DNA of 64,000 nt from Symbiodinium natans (Eukaryota; Sar; Dinophyceae; Suessiales; Symbiodiniaceae), in NCBI GenBank assembly GCA_905221605.1, contig CAJNDS010000268.1:70001-134000 (forward strand), read 5' to 3'. A program made the position numbers and the translations under genes. Of this stretch, positions 30,101-36,222 are shown in pieces (position 1 is the stretch's first letter; every line of letters starts with the position of its first letter). The notes beneath the pieces are model-generated. The model ran no database searches and was not told the origin of the DNA. It saw nothing but the letters and a program-made list of their open reading frames with translations.

Positions 30101-33100
30101 ACCTTTCCTGGATCCATCTCTTAAACTCCTGCACGCCGTACTCGGAGGCCAACAACTCGACACTGAGCTCTTCAGACTCCACCCACGCTCTTCCGCTAAG
30201 ATTTTGGTAAAGCAAGAGGGCTCTTTGCGACGCCGGAGTTCTCGTCACCTTGCACCAGGCATCGATCTGCCTCAGGTACGAGCGGGCTGAGCTGCCAAGC
30301 TCATCCCCTGTCTTGTCTGCCGAAAAGCTCGGCACAGCCATCCGCTCACTCAGGCCACCTTTGAAGTCCTGGCCTTCTTTCGAGGTCGTAGTAGGGACCG
30401 GGGGCGTGGTCGTGGAAGTCCCGGAAGTGGTTTCCCCAAGGCTCCCTCTCCGCTCTCTGTCAGGACCAGGAACACGATTGTTATCTGGGCCCTGTGCATC
30501 TCGGTCTCCGTAGTCACATCGGCCACCACTACCTGGCGATTGTGCCTCGCTGGCACCACTCCCACGAGATTCACCCGAGCCTCTGCCCGAGCCATCGGAG
30601 GCCTGGTCATCAGGACGACCGGCCTGTCCCTCAGGCGGACCTTGGTAGTGGGCCCACGGATCTGTTGCATCACGTTGATCGTTCCTGCCAAAATGGCCGG
30701 AATCTTGACCCCCATTTGGACGCCTAGCACCATCCCTATCATCCCAGGCATCATACCACCACTGCCGCCCGCCATAGTAGCCATCTCCAGTCCACCACCC
30801 AGCGCTACGCCAAGTAGACTGTCCCCAGGCCCCATGCGAGCGATCCCAAGTTCGCCAAGGATCATCATGACGCCAAGGATCACCCTGACGCCCGTCAACG
30901 GTCATGTGAGGACTAGGATCTGCCGCAGGCACATTCGTGTCAAGAGAGGGTGCATGCTGATCTGGTGCTGCACTGTCTTGCCCGGCAGTAGGCACATGGC
31001 CATCCGAAGCCTTGCACACAGGCTTTGCCTACACCTCCCACCACGAAACAAGACGAGAACAAACAAGGGAAGACAAGACAAACAAACCAACGAACCACCA
31101 GCCTAGCCCAGGACCGCGGCCTAGGCTCCGCTACCAATGACAAAACAAAGAGAACGAAACCGAACCCCAACCGAAAGAAGACCCTCGGGGCCCCCGCCTG
31201 CTGTGCACGACCTCGCGCACGTTTTCCTCTGACCAAAAGCCTGCGGGCGGATCTCGTCGACGCCTTGCAGAAAGTTGGGTTTATCTCTAAACCCTAGCCC
31301 TAAACCCTAAATCCTAAACCCCAAACCCTAAACACGACCTAAAACCGTTGCAAACCTTACCCGAAATCCTAAGGTTAAATAGCTCCGAGGCCAGGCAGAC
31401 AATTCCCCCAAACCCTCAAGCACTTTAACCCCCGCCCCCCCCCGCTCCATCCCCTAAGCCCAAAAACCCAAAACCCTAAACCCCAAACCCTAAACCCTAA
31501 ACCCAAAACCCTAAACCCTAAACCCTAAACCCCAGAAGAGTTGAGCCCCAACTTCAAGGCCATGAAGCACTGCGCGCCTGCCCAGGCTTCACGCTCCTAA
31601 ACCCTAGACCTTAAGCCCTAAACCCTAAACCCTAAACCCCGCCCAGGCTTCACGCTCCTGATTGAGGTGAACAGCTGCCTCTTCGATGCTGGCACCATCA
31701 TCTTCCCCATGTTGAAAGTACTCTACGAGTCCCTGACAGCTTAGAGTTTTTTGTGGGGGTGGTTTAGGGTTTAGGGTTTGGGGTTTAGGGTTTAGGGTTT
31801 AGGGGTTTAGGGTTTTGGGGTTTAGGGTTTAGGGTTTAATTTGGTGCTTTTTACTCATTCTTCATAGCAGAGTACATTGCAGAGGCCCCCTGACAGTGTA
31901 GAGTCTTTGGGGCTTGTTGACAGGGAGGGCTTTCCAGGAGAGAAACGAAGGCATAGGGTATTTGCGATTTAGGGGTTAGGGTTGAGGAGCCCTATTCCCT
32001 AGCCCTAAACCCTAAACCCTAGCCCTAAACCCTAAACCCTACCTATAGTCTCTCAGCCAAAGGACCTGGGCGTGCCGTTCCAGGTCTTCTTCTGGGCTTA
32101 CACCGTGCTTGGCGTCATTTGCTATGGCCTCTTCTCCGTTTCCTGGGGCATGAACCAGAAACTTAGCGCGTTTAGGGTTTAGGGTTTAGGGCTTAGGGTT
32201 GAGGGCGACTTTATCTGCGGTTCGGGTTGAGAGGGTACAGGGTTTAGGGTTGAGGGCTTCGCAGCCAGAAACTTGGATGTTTGCCACAATGGGGGGTCCC
32301 CCCAAATCAGCCCCAGAGCACGGTCATCCCAATTCGAGGAACCCCTAAAATTGGTACCCCTGTTCTTCGGAAGCACCCGGAGAGCGCGACTTTCGTTGGT
32401 TTAAGGTTGAGGCCCTTTAGGGTTTAGGGTTTAGGGTTTAGGGTTTAGGGTTTAGGGTTTTGGGTTTCGGGCTTCAAATTTCAGGGTTCGCTTTTAGGGT
32501 TCAGAGTGTTCGGGTCTGTTGGGGTTTAAAGTCCTGGCTGTGGGGTTTGTTTGCTGGCTCCCCTTGAATCTTCACCCTGAACCCTAAACCCTAAACCCTA
32601 AACCCTAAACCCTAAACCCTAAACCCTAAACCCTAAACCCTAAACCCTAAACCCTAAACCCTAAACCCTAGACCCTAAACCCTAAACCCTAAACCCTAAA
32701 CCCCTTCACGTTGCCAGAGTTTCAAGGCAAGGTGCCGAAACCTATGCATGGACTTCTACCCTGAAGCCCCCTGACAACTGCCAGCGACCAGTGCCTGAGC
32801 CAAAGCGCCAAGAACCCAAAGCTCTAAGCCCGCCATAAGCCCAAAACCCAAGACCCTAAACCCTAAACCCTAAACCCTAAACCAGCCTAGACACCCCCTT
32901 CACCCCCTGAATGCGAGGAAAGAGCTGAATGACGTTCGTGCTGCTGCAGGCAGCTCAATGATCTGGTCGAAGAAAGGTTTAGGGTTTAACTGGGTTTAGG
33001 TTTAGGTTTAGGGTTTAGGGTTTGGGGTTTGGGGTTTAGGGTTTAGGGTTTAGGGTTTAATTTTAACGCTACGCGACCCGCCTCGGCCCGGCCCAGCGCA

Positions 33101-33109
33101 TCCGCGTGA
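18162..33109 (+). CDS. major-facilitator-type membrane transporter, split gene
   Basis: Proposed exons: 18162-18242, 18748-18861, 19993-20055, 21139-21211, 21544-21626, 22599-22678, 31536-31585, 31647-31718, 32057-32169, 32950-32976 and 33097-33109 (TGA). The first exon is a membrane span (TTVFLFSGTVFGWGAFSSML), the second a Cys-containing luminal loop (LCENPDPKNPCTKQL), the third carries the MFS loop 2-3 signature G-x-L-x-D-x-x-G-P (GWLVDSLGPTKV). Later spans are FDIFLWSTVLTAVGGSMTMP, FTLLIEVNSCLFDAGTIIFP and VFFWAYTVLGVICYGLFSV. The arrangement resembles SLC43-like transporters of alveolates; the substrate is unknown. Exons 19993 to 22599 and 31536 to 33097 are each phase-consistent. The joins 18861/19993 and 22678/31536 are not, so a small exon or another donor is missing at each. 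A copia element fills the large intron. Confidence 0.6.
19007..19087 (+). CDS. candidate exon of uncertain membership
   Basis: Acceptor CTTCTAG and donor GTACAC. The frame contains GMSPLTKATTAVSLVAYLNG then SSVEI. It lies between the first transporter exons but would insert about 27 residues into a normally short region, so it may be a chance open frame or an alternative exon. Confidence 0.3.
19250..19360. mobile_element. MITE-like element, TTCAACATACCCC family, copy 2
   Basis: Left end TCAACATACCCC and right end GGGGTGTTGAA are inverted. The interior CTTACCATACCCCTTAATT and TTTTGAGGGGTATGCC matches the copy at 9092. Confidence 0.55.
19700..19985. repeat. degenerate C-rich spacer, then CCCTAAA array
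   Basis: AACCCT/AAATCC-like words in loose repetition precede eight clean units at 19923-19985. No coding evidence; it ends at the acceptor of transporter exon 19993. Confidence 0.6.
20752..20835 (+). CDS. open piece inside a transporter intron
   Basis: After CTCACAG the frame reads TRCPHHTISDHMGLLQAGSL then FGLLRMV and stops at TAG 20833-20835. It lies between two phase-matched transporter exons, so it is probably a chance open frame or an unused exon. Confidence 0.2.
   Translation, partial: TRCPHHTISDHMGLLQAGSLFGLLRMV
21710..22310. other. unique AT-richer block without supported gene
   Basis: Mostly free of heptamers. It holds repeated words GGATCCCTTTT, AATTCATAT and CTCATCCC at 22060-22180 and a G-run at 22232-22243. 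Short open frames exist on both strands but none has splice support. It is possibly a decayed insertion within the transporter intron 21627-22598. Confidence 0.35.
22714..22862 (-). repeat. 3' LTR of the copia element
   Basis: On the minus strand it starts TGATAAACCCAAC and ends GTTTTGTCA. It is preceded (minus sense) by a polypurine run at 22874-22889 with 11 bases between, which is longer than usual. Confidence 0.9.
22874..22889 (-). promoter_or_regulatory. polypurine tract of the copia element
   Basis: The minus strand reads GAAGGGGGGAAGAGAA. It overlaps the stop codon of the integrase/reverse transcriptase frame (22888-22890). Eleven bases separate it from the 3' LTR as defined by identity with the 5' LTR, so either the tract is used at a distance or the true LTR is slightly longer. 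Confidence 0.7.
22888..25914 (-). CDS. copia integrase - reverse transcriptase - RNase H
   Basis: 1008 codons. The integrase catalytic triad is D14 (VSVDVF), D73 (ADLETG) and E108 (GLIERHG), with exactly 35-residue D-E spacing. An acidic linker follows (about 300-360). Reverse transcriptase spans about 455-720, with D535 in AGDITAAFLNG and the catalytic pair in YAGVHVDDIL (637-638). RNase H follows, with HDSAW, FGAETTGCSEA, TDCKSLFDHL and FQLADILTKP supplying the acidic residues. Upstream of the first ATG the same frame already encodes KHLRCQVCDRAK, the CxxC half of the integrase zinc finger, so the real product must come by a -1 shift from the long upstream frame near 25945. All catalytic residues are present. 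Confidence 0.93.
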   Translation of the reverse strand: MPSLLDFNQLVSVDVFTVFDAAQVKHSLLSVIDHATTFHLVGELEGHSAEAFERKFTQMWGSVFGAPGTIAADLETGLQAGLANYAEFHGCRLRPAAGQAHWQQGLIERHGLWYQAMLRKVIDEKSIDASDLYYALQAVNSAKNELRRRHGFSPTQAVFGKDPKIPGELCAGDDEERYLEILSHDRQRQREMHIRASARIAFYRTQLDSKLRRALIQRARVKRGGYCVGELVCFFRVDKGGTKSNFKRGKWRGPGTIIGHEGGNWWVSFGGRCHLVAEEHLRPSTSEELGEILTTRIARDDLERLLNLDPDDPATYEDEDHADDIDADEGQEQLEGDEMDFQFDLEPEDLKDELTAEDRPTSERRELEAPVPPPVPKRVRKKGPGVQSVHMLKQCRTARSLEKQYEKEIPWAVIPPEQHSVFRQAEEKQYDEHIKYQALEPLSLEESARVRECVDKSRILSSRFAYKDKNWSRRKLDSSLPWKLKARIVVSGHRDPDIGLLDTDAPTINRLSVLTIMQLVASRRQSHGWEASAGDITAAFLNGDALERVLYLRQPRSGLASLHPDQLLRITKGIFGLPDSPRKWWRRFRKDMLAVRLSVEGVEYKFVQNALDPCLFQLVPSDNEASEPAAYAGVHVDDILVAGDKKMSEAIRNALSSIFPVDDWEINSFDYIGSHIEVNDSGVFISQEAYAGGRLFQIDIGKGQEDEEPASEEQRIDNQSLIGALSWLGSQSRPDIQCSVSLAQQLQKNPSVADLKFTNQIARRAWDHRDKGIWLRPLKLESLEFLVYHDSAWANAELTGEDGFRLEYEDHVSGVMKNTPFDIKERKAKRANSKVASQFGSLIFLTDGEQYSAGGGIGSILDWKSSANPRVCRSTFGAETTGCSEAIEMGQYVRSFVQTVLRGRLQRVQDLSGSQLKCITDCKSLFDHLHREGIPRIPSDKRLAIDLAALRQYLCEEQANGKPPLFWVPTEFQLADILTKPKCADSWWATVWGAVRLPFISKDATKHR
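25881..31019 (-). CDS. copia gag-protease polyprotein with extra domains
   Basis: 1712 codons from ATG at 31019. Residues 1-150 are Trp/Asp-rich with DPWR repeats, typical of dinoflagellate copia N-termini. A gag-like helical region is at about 230-400. A zinc-knuckle variant CAGCRRRGHWHKDPEC is near 513. A retropepsin-like segment is near 570, where AITDSARSKSVAG has DSA in place of the usual D-S/T-G. Residues about 890-1150 are out of frame (see 27578-28426). Residues about 1230-1385 resemble a 2-oxoglutarate/Fe(II) oxygenase. The C-terminus reaches the integrase zinc-binding region (LHQNLGHPSNHDLARHLR) and then leaves the frame, ending in unrelated residues. The start is chosen as the first ATG, 118 bases from the LTR. 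Confidence 0.85.
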   Translation of the reverse strand: MCKASDGHVPTAGQDSAAPDQHAPSLDTNVPAADPSPHMTVDGRQGDPWRHDDPWRTWDRSHGAWGQSTWRSAGWWTGDGYYGGRQWWYDAWDDRDGARRPNGGQDSGHFGRNDQRDATDPWAHYQGPPEGQAGRPDDQASDGSGRGSGESRGSGASEAQSPGSGGRCDYGDRDAQGPDNNRVPGPDRERRGSLGETTSGTSTTTPPVPTTTSKEGQDFKGGLSERMAVPSFSADKTGDELGSSARSYLRQIDAWCKVTRTPASQRALLLYQNLSGRAWVESEELSVELLASEYGVQEFKRWIQERYQEIEVSKIAEALTQFFKKLRREGGQSIREFNSAFDRGHTRLLEIDCRLPEVAKAWAYLNALGLTSAEELALLASVGNEYNTAKLQKAAVLHEKSFKPPWFVRRNGNGNPDGGKGKPVRGAFLTEIDEDDIAEEETEHLMTEEEASEMHEAFMAQESAKARYREITKARGVDPSFLRKDGSRNEASNKDTPEARLQLAKSRSYCAGCRRRGHWHKDPECPMNQPGGQMTKPGGSSGAKDSSKEAFVVQVAYEVGYMGGQGLVAITDSARSKSVAGQAWLQKYMLAGREAGLEMQFIDTQDDFRFGASKLFRATFTATIAIFVGGRGFLVRASIVQGEVPLLLSRNVLSKIGMLYDVEGHSASFRHLGVQDLKLLTTENGHPAIPVRVKGLPTFALPTPQEWAGDEVRLLPSSESHAAYMTMTCESSERASASTFATSRSCESACVADGGADRNLSQPFETIFYPKKLSPFVFNFLSAEALNTDVFMRWWSETKLAKDFWIETASSFIRIHVIPRKALFSPDAWHTSQSNVRDKLLHNVGSFRSTTAIACQSLQLLPSRHDAWQSSPESAHSALWVGRTVFPRTPFQSSSSEHVVAEGQDALEHEPERVGRRSSSAGSADTHYMGQGRDTSAGVREEKGTTWSIQRPERSLFNDDARASQEDGRAADPASTEAHPRTPSEDHTRLDKRSVGTDRDVREVQELALQRTPTFVSSLESSGNSSAGIGGVPRVEAASQLCPEGPQSSEGDVPRPRDECCNPLPTGSRGDEFDLNEVVFGDGDFGGHGKRVQSGQEPCPDSEADGSQARHRIRGEQDGPRHSPGGTRGTRGTNHQDRPAQGEAWNVILSCDVDLDNDASAEGVLDVCGMEANATGAPETFYECRESSAEELPLEVVAQDLLRTKDYSFESCEKLARRVCEHARNSRRRQAHGEQGSSIAFGAYSHGNFHGIIKKTFDHVYVVRYMNAFLRAHGAKGTWSSLQINVNCRPLVHRDQHNHSDTLASTISFGNFRGGRLWIETDPEAQVPEIGVPHIMSDGEGRALSGHLVDTRALVKFDGRRKHGVEEWEGDRISITAYTTRGVSQLARQERDMLRSFGFPVGQDTPTKIAVEDKSWKNEHVRRPKKSIRRQIMRGASRASALLTLSMTAASSYVAEVMLPSSSPDRPSILEIGDFAATYTLAGNGSSVIEPVSWEDFVNDSDCQRVLETIHALHPCVVWIRGHDEITDAKSNEIASQVFSAALNQILLGGIFVLSGNKEHMLWRDHAFDSLLNMYETQLDVDAQGFQVLRVAQPGVLQQGPHSVYVGEIEQQDPEGEQPQAVPPERLDAARTSNIKFDAQVPKPVQASLGRLHQNLGHPSNHDLARHLRLAGAEEQSYKHANICVVRFVIVLSNQLQRGLRVCHLCWISTSS
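27578..28426 (-). CDS. SAP-like segment of the polyprotein, in the +1 frame
   Basis: This frame, not the long one, carries the recognisable protein: two SAP-like helix pairs (NMSRSELVEEAHRLEVP and SSMTMPELVKKMDELQIP) and a segment VTFGRYKNLLFRELPHSYLR like the small FGKY-x-LP-x-Y-L-W domain of DUF3820/exonuclease-associated proteins. Dinoflagellate copia proteins often carry this module between protease and integrase. Entry from the long frame is near 28340-28370 and return near 27590. The long frame stays stop-free across the same 849 bp. The ATG at 28426 is probably not a real start. Confidence 0.65.
   Translation of the reverse strand: MTHGRVHPSQPIQLFGSVGLCSLVPLFRAAVRNMSSQKAKTLWNMSRSELVEEAHRLEVPIHTTWGKEEIRQLVSEKRKELHGPSSVPRGLSSMTMPELVKKMDELQIPLPPKPTRGLLQRIIRDSTRDLSEQIVTFGRYKNLLFRELPHSYLRWSLQETAAQGSGASHELRQLANFAQKVLNPQKETYHDPEMSAAIPYQPDPEETSSTSTKWSLVTGTSEAMASGYNQGKNHVPTAKQMGAKRGIESEESKMAQDTPPEVREELEALTTRIALLKEKHGM
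31124..31136 (-). promoter_or_regulatory. primer-binding site (initiator tRNA-Met type)
   Basis: One base inside the 5' LTR the minus strand reads TGGTAGCGGAGCC. It starts with the TGG that pairs with a tRNA CCA end and resembles the TGGTATCAGAGC site used by many plant copia elements with initiator methionine tRNA, with differences at two or three positions. Confidence 0.75.
31138..31286 (-). repeat. 5' LTR of the copia element
   Basis: 149 bp, identical to 22714-22862 except the last base (T instead of A at 31286). Read on the minus strand it should begin TG; the base change leaves AG. It is unusually short for an LTR. GC-rich, with GGGGCCCCCGCC in the middle. It should contain the promoter, but no TATA box is visible. 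Confidence 0.9.
31536..31718 (+). CDS. transporter exons around a duplicated-border intron
   Basis: Exon 31536-31585 ends ...CCA G and exon 31647-31718 starts GC TTC. The 61-bp intron 31586-31646 begins GCTTCACGCTCC, ends GCCCAG and is otherwise CCCTAAA repeats. The 19-bp sequence GCCCAGGCTTCACGCTCCT is present at both borders. The second exon encodes the span FTLLIEVNSCLFDAGTIIFP. Donor after it is GTACTC. Confidence 0.6.
32057..32169 (+). CDS. transporter exon with membrane span
   Basis: Acceptor TCTCAG and donor GTTTAG. The frame reads PKDLGVPFQVFFWAYTVLGV then ICYGLFSVSWGMNQKLS: a clear hydrophobic span followed by a polar end. It is one of the most protein-like pieces in the window. Confidence 0.65.
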
Positions 33110-33329
33110 GCATGGTGATTCCGCAGCGCCCAAGTCGCTGGACCCCAAGCAATAAGGGTTGGGTTGAGGGTTGAGGGTTGAGGGTTGAGGGTTCCGGGTT
33201 TATGGTTTATGGCTTGAGGGTTTGTTTAGGGCTCAAGGTTCACGCTTTGGGGTTGAGGGTTTTTTTGGGTCTAGGGTTCGGCTTGGAGTGATCGTAGGGT
33301 TGAGCCAGGCCCCTTAAGGTTTAAGGCGG

Positions 33330-33450
33330 CTCTTCGGCAGGGTGGGGGGGAGGGGGGAGGTGGGGTGGGGGGAGGTGGGGTGGGGGGAGGGGAGGGGGGG
33401 GGGAGGGGGGGAATAGGGGGTGTGGGGGGGGGTAGGGGGTAGGGGGTGTG
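33330..33450. repeat. G-rich low-complexity tract
   Basis: GGTGGGGGGAGG-type sequence with G runs of 4-9 over 120 bp. Frames across it give only Pro/Gly-rich translations. Capable of G-quadruplex formation on the + strand. Confidence 0.75.
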
Positions 33451-34032
33451 GTGGGCGGGACGCCCTGCTGGGGTGGGCTGCAACTGCCTTTGGTCCTGGC
33501 GAGACATCCGCTTGCGGACCCTCCTCTCCTAGGGGGGGTACCCATTTGAAGCAAAAAAAGGGGGCCGAAAAGTGGCTTTGGGCCTGGGGGGAGGATTTGG
33601 AGGGGGGTGCCTGTTCTGACAACCTATACACCTTCGGCCCGAGGCCTCGGCGGATTAGGGTTTAGGGTCTAGGGTCTAGGGTGTAGGGTTTAGGGTTTAG
33701 GGTTTAGGGTTTAGGGTTTAGGGCCCCCTTTAAGCCAACGGTGTACCCGTTTTGTCTTCCTAGGTTGCTCTTGGGTCTAGGGCTTTGGGTTTAGGGTTTC
33801 AGGTTTTCTGAGTTTACGATTCGGTTTAGGTTGCTAGACCCTAAACCCTAGACCCCCGGCACTGTGCGCAGGGGTTCAGGGCAGGTGCCTCACCTCGACT
33901 CTGGGTTTAGGATTTCGGGGTTGGGTTAGATGCTCCGTATCTGGGCGAAGTCGTGATGACAAAGCCACCCCCCCCCCTTCAACAACAAGCCCATGCAACC
34001 ACAGTGGCGACAAAGCCACCCCCCCCCCCCCC

Positions 34033-34132
34033 NNNNNNNNNNNNNNNNNNNNNNNNNNNNNNNNNNNNNNNNNNNNNNNNNNNNNNNNNNNNNNNNNNNN
34101 NNNNNNNNNNNNNNNNNNNNNNNNNNNNNNNN
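34033..34132. other. assembly gap of exactly 100 N
   Basis: The gap is flanked by poly-C on both sides (34018-34032 and 34133-34147). Order and distance across it are not guaranteed. Confidence 0.98.
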
Positions 34133-34220
34133 CCCCCCCCCCCCCCCTGATTCCCTACATCAGGAATGGACCCGGCTCGAGCATGCAGGAGTTCTCCTAA
34201 GCAGCGCCATGCGCCGCAGG

Positions 34221-34264
34221 CGAAGAAGCGCTTCTTAGGGCCAGCCTGCAGAAGCGCTTCTTCG
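34221..34264. repeat. 15-bp perfect inverted repeat
   Basis: CGAAGAAGCGCTTCT (34221-34235) and AGAAGCGCTTCTTCG (34250-34264) are exact reverse complements. Each half is itself nearly palindromic (AAGCGCTT). An open frame EWTRLEHAGVLLSSAMRRRR ends in the left arm. Confidence 0.65.
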
Positions 34265-34807
34265 CGTTTAGGGTTTAGGGTTTGGGGTTTGGGGTTTGGG
34301 GTTTAGGGTTTGGGGTTTTAGGGTTTAGGGTTGGGAGCACCTTATTTCAAGCAGCTACCATGCCCCCCCAAAACCAAGACCTTTGAGAGGATCCCACCTC
34401 TCATGGCATCGATTCTTGCGCGCGGCGCTCAACAATTTGCCCGGAGTCACTTCCCTTAGCCACGAGCGGGGATGACCGGACAGTCCCTCAGCGTGAGGGG
34501 GCGGGCCCCCCACTCAGTCGGTTGTAGGGATTGTAGGGTTTAGGGTGTAGGGTTTAGGGTTAAGGGGTTCAGTTGCGGTTTTGGGGGGAAGGCTTCGGTG
34601 AGAGCTCGGAACATGGTCTTAACTTCGACTCCTCTGGATCCTAATTATAGAGGCTTCTTGGCGGAATTGGCACAGAGTGGGGGGCTCTCTTATTTTCCCA
34701 TGCCCATGACTCTCGATTGATTTGATTGATTCGTTTCACACTGCAGACTTTGAGTCAACCTGCTCAAGCCACTGGGCGCCTCCCTTCGTGCCGTGAAGCC
34801 CCTACGT

Positions 34808-34972
34808 TTCGCATTGAGGGTATTGAGGGCATGGAGGGTATTGGGGGTATTGAGGGTATTGAGGGTATTGAGGGCATTGAGGGTATTGAGGGTATCTAGG
34901 GAATTCAGGGTATTTGGGGTATTTGGGGTATTGAGGGTATTCAGGGTATTTAGGGTACTTAGGGTATTTAGG
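34808..34972. repeat. 9-bp TATTGAGGG satellite
   Basis: About 18 units of TATTGAGGG with GCATTGAGGG, TATTTGGGG and TATTCAGGG variants, ending in a standard TTTAGGGG. Because the unit is a multiple of three it keeps any frame open, so apparent protein here is an artefact. A candidate terminal exon (34747-34796, FESTCSSHWAPPFVP) lies just before. Confidence 0.75.
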
Positions 34973-35043
34973 GGTTAGGGCCTAGGGTTTTAGGGCCTTC
35001 GACCCTTAACTCTACACCTTCACAGGGGTCACAAACCCTGCAA

Positions 35044-35157
35044 GAGGAGGGGCCCCGTAGTTATGTGTTACAAGGACCTTAAATTGGGTTATGAGGTTCC
35101 TAGCTTAGGTTCTAAGTCCCTTTACTACAGCTAGTTTAGTAATGGGGGCCCCTCCTG
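35044..35157. mobile_element. MITE-like element with AGGAGGGGCCCC ends
   Basis: AGGAGGGGCCCC at the left and GGGGGCCCCTCCT at the right are inverted and enclose about 90 bp of AT-richer sequence. Further pairing is possible between GTAGTTATG and the inner right flank. No other copy seen. Confidence 0.5.
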
Positions 35158-35359
35158 GTACACCCTAAACCCTAAACCCTAAACTGTAGTGCTACGCCGT
35201 GCTTGACCACCAGTTGGCTAAAGGATCTGCCTCATGGAGAGAGTCAAAGGCGCCGGGCGCACTCGTGAAAAGGGCCTTAAGTACCTAGTTCCAGCATGAC
35301 CCCTAACCCTCAACCCGAAACCCTAAGCCCTAAACCCTAAACCCTAAACCCTCCCATAG

Positions 35360-35416
35360 GAAACCTACATCATTTCCCTGAAGGACCTTGGCATCAACCT
35401 GCACTTAGAAATCATG
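35360..35416 (+). CDS. candidate exon, unrecognised protein
   Basis: Acceptor CCCATAG and donor GTTTCG. The 19 codons read ETYIISLKDLGINLHLEIM, phase 0 at both ends. Composition is strongly protein-like. Confidence 0.4.
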
Positions 35417-35673
35417 GTTTCGGGCTCGGGTCTATCAAGGGATGAGGACTCGTAAAGGTTCCCCTTGATAATACTCCCAATATGGCCCTTAAACTGCCTG
35501 AAGGATCTTTACAACAGGTCCTAAACCTTAAACCCTAAACCCTAAACGACTTAAGCATCCAAGGTACAACCCCTAGAGTGCATTTACGAAGTTTCGGCCT
35601 TCTTTTCCCCAAAAACCTTGGGTTTAGGGTTTAGGGTTTAGGGTTTAGGGTTTAGGAGTTTAGGGCGCCCCAG

Positions 35674-35765
35674 CCGAGAAACTGCAATTTTTGGAGTTTG
35701 GCAGCATTCTTTTCCAACCTCTGCTGGAAACCCTTGGCGCAACTCCTTGCACATGCACTAAAACG
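35674..35765 (+). CDS. candidate exon, unrecognised protein
   Basis: Acceptor GCCCCAG and donor GTTTAG. The frame contains EKLQFLEFGSILFQPLLETL then GATPCTCTKT. It ends in phase 0, which fits 35821-35927. Confidence 0.45.
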
Positions 35766-35820
35766 GTTTAGGGTTTAGGGTTTAGGGTTTAGGGTTTAGG
35801 GTTTAGGGTTTGGGGCTTAG

Positions 35821-35927
35821 GGTGGGAGTATGAAAACGATTCACTCCGAATGGCCTGGCGCTGTGTCCCTCCGGGAACACGATTCCGTCCATCGTCCCAG
35901 ACATGCGCGCGATTCAGGAAGAGAAAG
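35821..35927 (+). CDS. candidate exon, unrecognised protein
   Basis: Acceptor GCTTAG and donor GTTTGA. The phase-matched frame contains MKTIHSEWPGAVSLREHDSV then HRPRHARDSGRE. A second frame (WEYENDSLRMAWRCVPPGTR) is also open. Confidence 0.4.
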
Positions 35928-35940
35928 GTTTGAGCCAGGT

Positions 35941-36222
35941 TACCCTAAACCCTAAACCCTAAACCGTAAACCCTAAACCCTAAACCCTAAACCCTAAACC
36001 CTAAGCCCTAAGCCCTAAGCCCTAAGCCCTAAGCCCTAAGCCCTAAACCCTAAACCCTAAACCCTAAGCCCTAAGCCCTAAGCCCTGAGCCCTGAGCCCT
36101 AAGCCCTAAGCCCTAAGCCCTAAGCCCTAAACCCTAAACCCTAAACCCTAACCCTTAACCCTAACCCTAAGCCCTAAGCCCTAAACCCTAAGCCCTAAAC
36201 CCTAACCCTAAACCCTAAACCT
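35941..36222. repeat. long CCCTAAA/CCCTAAG array
   Basis: About 40 units in which blocks of CCCTAAA alternate with blocks of CCCTAAG and CCCTGAG, showing block-wise spread of variants. Confidence 0.85.

Larger units (their letters stand above)
22714..31286 (-). mobile_element. complete Ty1/copia LTR retrotransposon, antisense to host gene
   Basis: The element is 8573 bp with 149-bp LTRs that match at 148 positions (only the outermost base differs). It has a tRNA primer site, polypurine tract, gag/protease region, integrase, reverse transcriptase and RNase H in copia order (integrase before reverse transcriptase). The ends are TG...CA in the 3' LTR. Flanks are CCCTAA on the left and CTAAACCC on the right, giving a possible CTAA target duplication; since the target is a CCCTAAA tract the exact duplication is ambiguous. 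No in-frame stops interrupt the two long frames, but the proteins change frame at three points. Identical LTRs imply a recent insertion. Confidence 0.92.

Noticed and set aside
30350-31106. Plus-strand and out-of-frame open frames over the retroelement gag region
   Set aside because: They lie opposite or out of frame with recognisable gag sequence; the bias comes from the DPWR-rich composition.
33271-33665. Pro-rich and Gly-rich open frames on both strands
   Set aside because: They are translations of the G-rich low-complexity tract and carry no splice or composition support.
33953-34238. Open frames running through the N gap
   Set aside because: The gap has unknown content, and flanking poly-C gives proline by default.
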